A stretch of DNA of 5,181 nucleotides. Origin: CAYUNA01 sp047629355 (GTDB lineage: Bacteria; Bacteroidota; Bacteroidia; Chitinophagales; Saprospiraceae). Every line of letters begins with the position of its first letter. Position 1 is the stretch's first letter. The DNA lies in NCBI GenBank assembly GCA_047629355.1, contig JBLHWU010000334.1, positions 1 to 5,181 on the forward strand, read 5' to 3'. Below the pieces are notes generated by a model. It ran no database searches. It was not told where the DNA came from and was given only the letters and a program-made list of their open reading frames with translations. The translations under genes were made by a program, and so were the position numbers. Positions 1 through 5,046 of this stretch are shown here, piece by piece.

Positions 1-341
1 GCTATTTCAAGCTAAATTTTAGCCAAAATATCGCAAGTCTTGACTTTTTGGTTCTTTTTTGTCAAGAAAAAAGAACACTAAGCAAGGAAGAACAACTTCC
101 CATTTTAAAGTGACAAAGTAGTATTAAATAATCGACACTTTTGACATAGGATATTTTTTGTTTAAGAAAAAAAAAATCCTTTAATAGTCCTTCTATTGAA
201 GGCATTTTTAAGTTTTTTAAACGGAAAATAGTCCTGTCGAAAAGTTTCGATTATTTAGGAGCAGCTACTTATATCCTAAAAACATCTAAAACGAAGAGAT
301 ATCTATAAACCGTTTCTAACTTAAAACGACAAAATTTCATA
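1..341. other. Non-coding leader upstream of the AraC-type gene
   Basis: No convincing reading frame is visible on either strand. The stretch holds a perfect 10-bp hairpin at 51-76 (listed separately) and a second A/T-rich inverted repeat at 148-180, where AGGAT and ATCCT flank T-rich and A-rich tracts. Either could end transcription arriving from outside the window. No exact TAnnTTTG promoter element was found in front of the regulator gene; its start is preceded only by an A-rich leader. Confidence 0.6.
51..76. terminator. Perfect 10-bp hairpin, possible bidirectional terminator
   Basis: GTTCTTTTTT at 51-60 and AAAAAAGAAC at 67-76 are perfect inverted complements around the 6-nt loop GTCAAG. 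The T and A tracts within the arms could serve as U-tracts on either strand, but the stem has little G/C. The loop GTCAAG can also pair with CTTGAC at 39-44, giving an alternative fold. No gene end is visible next to it, so the terminator role is inferred. Confidence 0.35.
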
Positions 342-1193
342 ATGGATATAAAAAGGGAGAACATATTTGATAATGGATTTGCTTACTTTAAAGAACACAC
401 CAATTTGACAAAAGCATTCCCAATTAATGAGGAAATGCCATCTGAATCCTATTATATTATTTGGGTAAAAAAAGGGATGATTAACCTTCTTGTTGATGAT
501 ATTCTTGTCTCTTTGGATACGAATCAAATGACATTCTTAACGCCATCAAAAAAAGTAAAAATAATCGAGAATCATGGACAGGTAAAAATTTTGCAATTTA
601 ATAGAGCCTTCTATTGTATTAGAGAAAATGACCATGAAGTATCGTGTGAAGGGGTTCTCTATCGGGGAGCATTGGGTGTACCAATAGTGGAGATTCAAAC
701 TCCTAAACAAGCTAATAGTTTTGAACGATTATTAGGTATCTTGGCAGAAGAATTTGAGATAGTGGATAGTATTCAGGAGGAAATGTTGAGAGTTATTCTT
801 AAAAAATGGTTGATAAAGTCAGTAAGAATTGCAAAAGAACAGAGGAAAGTTGTAGGTCACTACAAGCCCCGTGTAGAATTGATACAAGAGTTTAACGTCT
901 TATTAGAAAAGAACTATCGAACTTTTCATAAAGTTAGTGATTATGCGAAATTGTTGAATAAATCTCCAAAAACGTTGGCGAATCAATTTAAACAATTAGA
1001 AGAAAGAAGCCCACGAGAACTTATTCAAAAAAGAGTTATTTTAGAAGCAAAACGATATCTGATGCATTCTAGTTTAAGGGTAAAAGAAATCTCTAATGAA
1101 TTAGGATTTGAAAATGCTTCGGTCTTTTCTAATTTCTTTAATAACAAAACGGACTTAACACCAAGTAAATTTAGAGAAATTTATCGCAAATAG
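342..1193 (+). CDS. AraC/XylS-family transcriptional regulator
   Basis: A 283-residue cytoplasmic DNA-binding regulator. Residues about 12-110 look like the beta-rich N-terminal sensing domain (cupin-like) of Bacteroidota AraC proteins, and a helical linker follows (about 120-165). Residues about 187-283 are the C-terminal double helix-turn-helix. The first HTH is near 198-218 (SDYAKLLNKSPKTLANQFKQ). The second is near 247-280, with the signature GFENASVFSNFFNN followed by LTPSKFRE, close to the family pattern GFxxxSxFxxxF...TPxxFR. The glycine usually found before TP is replaced, here by D-L. Full length and no frameshift. The ATG at 342 gives a natural start after an A-rich leader without a Shine-Dalgarno sequence. 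The inducer cannot be read from the sequence. A direct repeat with 21-bp periodicity lies just downstream (1212-1240) and is a candidate binding site. The next intact gene is about 1.2 kb away, beyond several repeats. Confidence 0.93.
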   Translation: MDIKRENIFDNGFAYFKEHTNLTKAFPINEEMPSESYYIIWVKKGMINLLVDDILVSLDTNQMTFLTPSKKVKIIENHGQVKILQFNRAFYCIRENDHEVSCEGVLYRGALGVPIVEIQTPKQANSFERLLGILAEEFEIVDSIQEEMLRVILKKWLIKSVRIAKEQRKVVGHYKPRVELIQEFNVLLEKNYRTFHKVSDYAKLLNKSPKTLANQFKQLEERSPRELIQKRVILEAKRYLMHSSLRVKEISNELGFENASVFSNFFNNKTDLTPSKFREIYRK

Positions 1194-1211
1194 GGAAATT
1201 CAAAGCACTAG

Positions 1212-1240
1212 GGAAGTATTCACAATCATTGAGGAAGTAT
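1212..1240 (+). promoter_or_regulatory. Direct repeat with 21-bp periodicity, candidate AraC-type operator
   Basis: GGAAGTAT occurs at 1212-1219 and again at 1233-1240, exactly 21 bp apart. Two half-sites in direct orientation on the same helix face, two turns apart, is the classic arrangement bound by AraC-family dimers. The pair lies directly after an AraC-type gene and just upstream of a promoter-like sequence. The match is short and the binding is inferred. Confidence 0.35.
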
Positions 1241-1250
1241 AAATTAAAGG

Positions 1251-1275
1251 TTGACCTTAATTAGACATAATTTTG
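1251..1275 (+). promoter_or_regulatory. Bacteroidota-type promoter candidate
   Basis: TAATTTTG at 1268-1275 is an exact match to the Bacteroidota -7 element TAnnTTTG. TTG at 1251-1253 could serve as the -33 element, but the 14-nt gap is shorter than usual. A poor -33 region next to a candidate AraC-type repeat would fit an activator-dependent promoter. Transcription would start near 1282 and run at once into the foldback repeat beginning at 1292. Confidence 0.4.
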
Positions 1276-1291
1276 CAGGATAAAGACAAGA

Positions 1292-1457
1292 TAAGTAAGT
1301 GACCTTATTTATTTGGGTAAAATTTGAAGATAAGATTTTTTCGATAGTTTTCTTTTAAAAATCGTTGCATGGTCTGCATCACGGAACTATTTTTAAGAGG
1401 AAAATAGCGGAATAAAGATGTTTTCAAATTACCCCAATAAATAGTGTCACTTACTTA
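1292..1457. repeat. Foldback (MITE-like) repeat, family F2, copy 1
   Basis: A non-coding 166-bp element that is one long imperfect palindrome. The outer arms TAAGTAAGTGAC (1292-1303) and GTCACTTACTTA (1446-1457) are exact inverted complements. Pairing continues inward through TATTTATT/GGGTAA against TTACCCC/AATAAATA, then AATTTGAA against TTCAAATT, then the TTAAAAAT region of both arms, to a tip around GCATGGTCTGCATCAC near 1368-1381. A second copy begins at 5047 and is identical over 119 bp (1308-1426 against 5063-5181). No ORF is present, so mobilisation would need a transposase supplied elsewhere. Transcribed, it would form a very long hairpin that could also block read-through from the regulator gene. 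Confidence 0.85.
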
Positions 1458-1534
1458 AGTAACAATTATCTTACTCTTTTAGAATTTGAAAAGAGTTCTA
1501 AGAAAACGGTATTGGTATGCTTAAAATTAAATAA

Positions 1535-1892
1535 GGGATTTGGCAGGATGCTAATCTTTTATATGCCTGTGGAACAAGTAACTGGAGTAAAAATAAGGAG
1601 AGCTCGATTAAGACAGTGAAATAAATAAATTCAGATTTTTGGGAGTGAAGTTTTCACGTTCCTTAGTAGCAATTGGGAAGGATATAAGTTATGATTCAAA
1701 TCATCTTACAACAATCCAATTACAGACGATGGTATTCGATTTTCAGGTGGGACACATGAAGGAAATAATGGTTGCCGAGTTATTCATATCAATGAAAAAG
1801 GAGGAGCAATTAATCAGGAAAAAGCACCCTATAAATATCCTAGTCTGCCCGCATGGGTTAAGAATCTGAATCTATTTATTTCGCGTTCCTAA
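1535..1892 (+). pseudogene. Eroded coding remnant of unknown family
   Basis: Two adjacent stretches read like decayed protein. In one frame, 1535-1624 reads GIWQDANLLYACGTSNWSKN and onward to a stop. In another frame, 1629-1892 reads about 87 codons, interrupted by a single in-frame TGA at 1692-1694. Its second part contains SSYNNPITDDGIRFSGG, then THEGNNGCRVIHINEKGG, and ends PSLPAWVKNLNLFISRS before TAA. That composition (Gly-rich turns, Trp, balanced charges) looks more like real protein than the competing open frame from 1639 to 1869, which has a skewed composition. No start codon or intact domain survives and I do not recognise the family. It is most likely the 3' end of a gene broken by frameshift and stop mutations, in a region crowded with repeats. 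Confidence 0.4.
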
Positions 1893-1930
1893 TTCTACAT
1901 TAAGACTCTTAAATTCGGTGCAAAAAACAA

Positions 1931-2070
1931 AGGGAGTTTGAGGGAGAAAAATGGTTTTAAAACCATTTTTCTCTCTCAAGTCTCTCTCCCCCGCCGCCGA
2001 AGGTGGCGGGCTGGGTATTTTTGAGGGACAAAACCGGGCTTAACGCCCAATTTTATCTCTCAAACTCCCT
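1931..2070. repeat. Multi-hairpin element with GC-rich central arm
   Basis: A 140-bp non-coding element enclosed by inverted ends AGGGAGTTTGAGGGA (1931-1945) and TCTCTCAAACTCCCT (2056-2070), with one mismatch. Inside are three hairpins. The first (1938-1979) is a 42-bp palindrome with no loop, centred between 1958 and 1959, with one mismatched pair. The second (1990-2010) has arms CCCGCCGCC and GGTGGCGGG around a GAA loop. The third (about 2021-2063) pairs GGGC at 2036-2039 with GCCC at 2045-2048 and extends to TTGAG/CTCAA with several transitions. The outer stem shares bases with hairpin 1 and hairpin 3, so the folds compete. The GC-rich arm stands out from its AT-rich surroundings. It resembles an interspersed repeat, but only one copy is in this window. 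Confidence 0.65.
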
Positions 2071-2107
2071 ATTGATGGAAACTGAAACAAGAGTCTTAAT
2101 ATAGAAC

Positions 2108-2123
2108 TAAGTAGGTGACCTTA
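2108..2123 (+). repeat. 16-nt relic of an F2 element end
   Basis: TAAGTAGGTGACCTTA matches the left end of F2 copy 1 (1292-1307) at 15 of 16 positions. It stops within two bases of the F1 element that starts at 2126. The rest of an F2 copy is absent here. This suggests either that an F2 copy was once present and was interrupted or replaced, or that both families use a similar target sequence. Confidence 0.5.
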
Positions 2124-2125
2124 AA

Positions 2126-2289
2126 TAACGGTGAAAGAATAAGTTCCCCAACTATACTCGTTTATTTTGGTCTTAGTTTTTGCTTTTGAAATAGGCGTTA
2201 TCTATACATAATAACTGTTTCAAAAGTGAAAAATAAAAGCAAAAGAAATACAGGAGGGTTGGGGAAGTTATTTTTTGACTGTTACTAAG
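2126..2289. repeat. Foldback (MITE-like) repeat, family F1, copy A
   Basis: A 164-bp non-coding element forming one long imperfect hairpin. The left arm starts TAACGGTGAAAGAATAAG and the right arm ends TTATTTTTTGACTGTTACT, and they pair almost without gaps towards a tip around CTATACATAATAAC (about 2201-2215). Shared landmarks on both arms are TTCCCCAAC near the base and CTTTTGAAA near the tip. Copy B at 4881-5044 is its reverse complement, ungapped over 164 positions with about 11 differences counted by eye. It contains no ORF. It lies 86 bp upstream of the NTF2-like gene and may insulate that gene from upstream transcription. Confidence 0.85.
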
Positions 2290-2334
2290 GAGGTGCTTAG
2301 CACTTTCTATTTTCTTCACGAAGTTGTTTAACAA

Positions 2335-2358
2335 AATTTCAGTAAAACAATTTCAGTA
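2335..2358 (+). promoter_or_regulatory. Tandem 10-bp direct repeat upstream of the NTF2-like gene
   Basis: AATTTCAGTA occurs at 2335-2344 and 2349-2358, just ahead of the ATG at 2376. A related ACAAAATTTCATA lies at 329-341, just upstream of the AraC-type gene, and ACAATTTCATA lies at 3642-3652, just upstream of the PycTM gene. A regulatory role is possible, but the motif is short and AT-rich, so chance is a serious alternative. Confidence 0.25.
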
Positions 2359-2375
2359 CATAAAAAACACGATTA

Positions 2376-2732
2376 ATGAAAAATGCAATTGAAAAGAATT
2401 TGCAACACCTCTTCTCCCTATTGAAGGAAGCTAAATTCATCGAGGCAATGGAAACATACCTACATGATGATGTGGTTTTGCAAGAAGCTAATGAAGCACC
2501 AAAACACGGCAAGCTTCATTGCATAGAGTTTGAACATGATTTCATCAATAATCAACTGGCAGAATTTGTCCGTTATGAGGTTAAAAACTATGCGGTTCAA
2601 GGAAACCATTCCTTTTATGATGCAATCATGGAATTGAAGTTAAAAGATGGTAGTACAATGCTTTCAGAGCAAGTCGTTGCTACCGAATGGAAAGATGGCA
2701 AGATTTATCGGGAACGGTATTATCATGCTTAG
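2376..2732 (+). CDS. NTF2/SnoaL-like fold protein
   Basis: A 118-residue soluble protein with no signal peptide. It fits the small NTF2-like/SnoaL-like alpha+beta cone fold. An N-terminal helix pair covers about 1-29 (EKNLQHLFSLLKEAKFIEAM), followed by the characteristic YLHDDVVLQEANEAPKHGK segment (28-46) and a helix at about 48-62. A curved sheet runs over about 63-118, ending in the strand EWKDGKIYRERYYHA. The length is normal for a single-domain member. The fold forms a pocket used by enzymes and binding proteins alike. I see no residue set that fixes a reaction, so substrate and activity are unknown. Members are often found near AraC-type regulators in Bacteroidota; here the regulator lies upstream but is separated by repeats. 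The start has an A-rich leader, and the next gene begins 190 bp downstream. Confidence 0.85.
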   Translation: MKNAIEKNLQHLFSLLKEAKFIEAMETYLHDDVVLQEANEAPKHGKLHCIEFEHDFINNQLAEFVRYEVKNYAVQGNHSFYDAIMELKLKDGSTMLSEQVVATEWKDGKIYRERYYHA

Positions 2733-2922
2733 AAATGTGAAGTTATTTGCTTCCCGTTTTATAAAAACTGTTTTGTTTTTCTCTGCCTTACATTTTTTCA
2801 AAATCCAAAAAGAGCATGCTAAAAATCAGGTAAAATACAATGATTTCCTCTCCTGCTAGGATTTTGTAAAAAAATAAGGTAGAGATTTTTTATGAAAGTC
2901 CATGTTTTAACAATCATTATTT

Positions 2923-3411
2923 ATGAAAAAAACATATAGAATTCTTCCCTTATTCTTTCTTTTCTCAATGGCGCTAACTGCTCAAATAGAGTCAGAACAT
3001 CATAATAAAGAAAAAAAAGAAACAGGTATATTCGAAATCATAACTTCTGGTATTTATGCTTATTCCTTTGAACATGAAGAAGGCCTATTTGGAACAGAAA
3101 TACATCTTACCTATTGGTTTACCCATAAATGGGGAAGTGGAGTCTCTTATACCGCAAAATTTGAAGACAAAGAAGCATTGCACGACATAGCCCTGCTTGC
3201 CAGCATGAATCCTACTAAATGGATAACGCTAAACCTCGGACCTAACTTTGCTTTGTCAACGAAACACCGAGATTTTGAATTGGGATTCTATACCGAATCA
3301 GAGATTAATATTCGACTAACGGAATGGTTTCAATTCGGTCCAGTACTGGGTGCAGTTTTTAGCGAAAATACCGAAGGATCTCTGGGATTTCATTTAGGTT
3401 TTGAATTTTGA
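2923..3411 (+). CDS. Small exported beta-rich (outer-membrane-type) protein
   Basis: 162 residues. A classic signal peptide covers residues 1-20 (MKKTYR, then a hydrophobic core ending MALTA), with likely cleavage before Q21, typical of Bacteroidota. The mature N terminus is short, charged and contains a His pair (ESEHHNKEKKE, 23-33). The rest alternates polar and hydrophobic or aromatic residues in strand-like stretches separated by short turns: FGTEIHLTYWFTHKWGSGVS, KWITLNLGPNFALS, FELGFYTESEINIRLTEWF, FQFGPVLGAVF and GSLGFHLGFEF. It ends in phenylalanine, as many outer-membrane barrels do. Roughly 8 strands would fit. It resembles small flavobacterial barrel proteins with His-containing N termini. 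A link to metals would be a guess, and no function is assigned. The 68-bp gap to the next ORF has a T-run but no clear terminator stem. Confidence 0.8.
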   Translation: MKKTYRILPLFFLFSMALTAQIESEHHNKEKKETGIFEIITSGIYAYSFEHEEGLFGTEIHLTYWFTHKWGSGVSYTAKFEDKEALHDIALLASMNPTKWITLNLGPNFALSTKHRDFELGFYTESEINIRLTEWFQFGPVLGAVFSENTEGSLGFHLGFEF

Positions 3412-3479
3412 GAAAATGTCATTCCACATCGAGGCTTTTTTTAATTCAAAACTAGGTTAGTTGGATGATTTAAAACAAC

Positions 3480-3635
3480 ATGGTCATTAATTTTGGTACA
3501 TTGCGCGCTGACCGCTCTATTTATCAAAGTATCCGCCTTCTTAAAAATATTGTTTCAGCCACTCGTTTGGACATTGGACACAACTTTGAGGATAATTCTG
3601 ATGATTGGAATTCTTCAAAAAACTCCATATTTTAA
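3480..3635 (+). CDS. 51-aa ORF of unknown function
   Basis: An ATG at 3480 opens a 51-codon frame ending in TAA at 3633-3635, 23 bp before the PycTM gene start. The product begins MVINFGTLRADRSIYQSIRL and ends NFEDNSDDWNSSKNSIF. It is soluble, with one amphipathic helix likely around residues 11-30 and an acidic, polar tail. Codon use includes several CGC and GCC codons, which look richer in G/C than those of its neighbours. An in-frame stop at 3471-3473 rules out a longer form. It could be a genuine small gene co-transcribed with the membrane protein, or the surviving 3' end of a larger gene. Two other frames are open across parts of this stretch but give less natural compositions. I do not recognise the family. 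Confidence 0.4.
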   Translation: MVINFGTLRADRSIYQSIRLLKNIVSATRLDIGHNFEDNSDDWNSSKNSIF

Positions 3636-3658
3636 CAAAAAACAATTTCATAGCAATT

Positions 3659-4312
3659 ATGTCAGACGACTTAAAAAAACAAGCAAAAAAGCAGGCAAAG
3701 AAAATGGACAAAGCCCTTATGGAAGAAATGGGAATTGACCAAGACAAGTTGAAAAGCCTCAAGAAAAAATTGGCAAAAGTAGAAGGACATCCTGAACGAG
3801 GCATCGAAACTTGGTTTAGATTAACCTCCAAAAACCTCTATACCCGTCGTCAGATTGTGGATACCAAATCCAATATTTTGGTGACCGTCAATTCCATTAT
3901 TATCTCCGTTATCTTGGGTAGTTTATACACTCAATTAGACGAAGACCCACATTTGATTTTTGCAATTGGACCAATGATTTTGACTAATTTATTGTCTATC
4001 AGCTTTGCGATTTTTGCCACTCGTCCAATACTCAGAAAAGGAACTTTTGATAAGGAGTCCGTGAAAAATAAAAGCATCCAATTGATGACTTTTGATGATT
4101 TTTATAAAATGTCTGAATCTGATTATGAATGGGCCGTCGGAGAATTGATGCAAGATGGCGATTTACTATACAGTACCATCAAAAAAGACATTTACACTTT
4201 AGGTGTGGATTTGAATAAGCGTTACAGAAGCATTCAAATGGCTTATAATGTATTTTTGATTGGATTGACTATTTCGATAGTTATGTTTGGTAGTTGCCAC
4301 ATTTTCTATTAA
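3659..4312 (+). CDS. Stand-alone PycTM (formerly DUF5706) membrane protein
   Basis: 217 residues from the ATG at 3659. The frame stays open back to a TTG at 3605, but MSDDLKKQAKKQAKK is the natural start. Residues 1-42 are a Lys-rich helix, possibly a coiled coil. Then come the family blocks: RGIETWFRLTSKN (47-59), VDTKSNILVTVNSIIIS (67-83), ATRPILRKGTF (120-130) and a C-terminal region with FYKMSESDYEWAVGELM (138-154) and DIYTLGVDLNKRYR (167-180). Hydrophobic segments lie at about 71-90, 98-120 and 194-213. PycTM is the membrane effector of Pycsar, an anti-phage system in which a pyrimidine cyclase makes cCMP or cUMP and the effector is thought to damage the membrane. In Bacteroidota the domain is often fused behind an HD phosphohydrolase domain; that domain is absent here, and no cyclase is in the window. 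The role as a defence effector is therefore inferred from family only. Confidence 0.85.
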   Translation: MSDDLKKQAKKQAKKMDKALMEEMGIDQDKLKSLKKKLAKVEGHPERGIETWFRLTSKNLYTRRQIVDTKSNILVTVNSIIISVILGSLYTQLDEDPHLIFAIGPMILTNLLSISFAIFATRPILRKGTFDKESVKNKSIQLMTFDDFYKMSESDYEWAVGELMQDGDLLYSTIKKDIYTLGVDLNKRYRSIQMAYNVFLIGLTISIVMFGSCHIFY

Positions 4313-4323
4313 GCAATAGGTTT

Positions 4324-4350
4324 AAATTTAAATAATTGGTTTAAATTTTT
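4324..4350 (+). terminator. Weak A/T stem with T-run after the PycTM gene
   Basis: AAATTTAAA (4324-4332) and TTTAAATTT (4340-4348) pair around the loop TAATTGG, and the T-run extends to 4350. The stem has no G/C pairs and the sequence is partly self-palindromic. It may be a weak terminator, starting 12 bp after the stop codon, or only AT-rich filler. Confidence 0.3.
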
Positions 4351-4418
4351 CTACCAAAACAAACAGGGTAAGCCGAAAACTGATTAAGAGTAGGCATAAA
4401 TTATAAAAATTATTATTA

Positions 4419-4874
4419 ATGGCAAATTCACATTTAGAAACCTTCAAAGCGACCGCACAAGGGAATGGGTGGCCAACTAAAGTTGACATTACAGACACAG
4501 ATTGGAAGCTTCAATTAGATGAACCGGCTGAGGATGGCGGATTGAATTCTGGACCGAATCCTATGCAATATTTTACCGCTTCTTTAGCTGGATGCCAAAA
4601 TGAACAGGCTCAAGTTGTTGCGGAAGAACTCTCCTTGAATATTGAACAAATTGATATAAATATTGAAATTGACTTGGACCTTTCAGGCTTTATGGGAACA
4701 TCAGATAACTCAAATGGCAGTTATAAAAACGTGCGACTGAATGCAATAGTTACAGGAAAAGCAACGGATGAAGAAGTAAAAAGCATGGGACAAAAAGTCG
4801 ATGCTCGTTGCCCAATCTTAGCTTTGTTACGCACGAGTGGGTGTAACATTGAAAGTAATTGGAGTAAAAAATAA
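4419..4874 (+). CDS. OsmC-family protein
   Basis: 151 residues, cytoplasmic, a normal single-domain length. Family landmarks in order: DEPAEDGGLNSGPNPMQYF (34-52), then SLAGCQNEQAQVVAEEL (55-71) with the family cysteine C59 at the start of the central helix. A beta strand follows around 103-112 (YKNVRLNAIV), then the second cysteine C121 in DARCPILALLR (118-128), with an extra C132 near the end. OsmC/Ohr proteins use two cysteines to reduce organic hydroperoxides. In those, an Arg near the N terminus and a Glu shortly before the first Cys shape the active site. Here the first Arg in the chain is R106, and the position after GPNPM is Gln (Q50). It is therefore closer to the OsmC-like/YhfA-type group, and peroxidase activity is uncertain. 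The gene stands 106 bp after the PycTM gene, and the F1 foldback starting 6 bp after its stop may act as its terminator. Confidence 0.9.
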   Translation: MANSHLETFKATAQGNGWPTKVDITDTDWKLQLDEPAEDGGLNSGPNPMQYFTASLAGCQNEQAQVVAEELSLNIEQIDINIEIDLDLSGFMGTSDNSNGSYKNVRLNAIVTGKATDEEVKSMGQKVDARCPILALLRTSGCNIESNWSKK

Positions 4875-4880
4875 TTCGTG

Positions 4881-5044
4881 CTTAGTAACGGTCAAAAAAT
4901 AACTCCCCCAACTCTCCTATATTTCTTTTGCTCTTATTTTTTACTTTTGAAACAGTCATTATGTATAGATAACTCCTATTTCAAAAGCATAAACTAAGAC
5001 CAAAATAAACGAGTATAGCTGGGGAATTTATTCTTTCACCGTTA
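4881..5044. repeat. Foldback (MITE-like) repeat, family F1, copy B (inverted)
   Basis: The reverse complement of the element at 2126-2289, aligned over 164 positions without gaps. It starts CTTAGTAACGGTCAAAAAAT, six bases after the OsmC stop codon, and ends TATTCTTTCACCGTTA. Like copy A it is an imperfect palindrome along its whole length and has no ORF. Together the copies bracket the five-gene block as a long inverted repeat. Its long stem could also end OsmC transcription. Confidence 0.85.
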
Positions 5045-5046
5045 CT

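Noticed and set aside
321..527. 68-codon minus-strand frame over the AraC-type start
   Set aside because: Antisense shadow of a clear coding region; Asn/Phe/Ile-rich composition with no domain.
1639..1869. Open frame of 76 codons
   Set aside because: Composition is odd and it overlaps a more protein-like frame (1629-1892) with one internal stop; better explained as a shadow of an eroded gene.
1931..2070. Cloverleaf as a tRNA or riboswitch
   Set aside because: Too long for a tRNA, no anticodon arm or CCA end, and the arms are blunt palindromes rather than a known aptamer; no adjacent target gene.
1292..2289. Repeat cluster as a CRISPR array
   Set aside because: Repeats are long, palindromic, of different families and not regularly spaced; there are no cas genes.
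2647..2859. Open frame overlapping the end of the NTF2-like gene
   Set aside because: It is mostly out-of-frame reading of the NTF2-like gene and the following AT-rich gap, with no domain-like pattern.
3605..3658. TTG-initiated 18-residue N-terminal extension of the PycTM protein
   Set aside because: It would overlap the 51-aa ORF, needs a rare start codon, and adds residues unlike the Lys-rich N-terminal helix; ATG at 3659 is simpler.
3493..3738. 81-codon frame spanning the gap before PycTM
   Set aside because: It runs out of frame into the PycTM gene and its product looks like a frame shadow.
3541..3831. 96-codon minus-strand frame
   Set aside because: Antisense to the Lys-rich start of PycTM; its Phe/Leu-rich composition comes from complementing Lys codons.
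2376..4874. Complete Pycsar operon
   Set aside because: No reading frame shows the features of a class III nucleotide cyclase; only the effector-type membrane protein is present.
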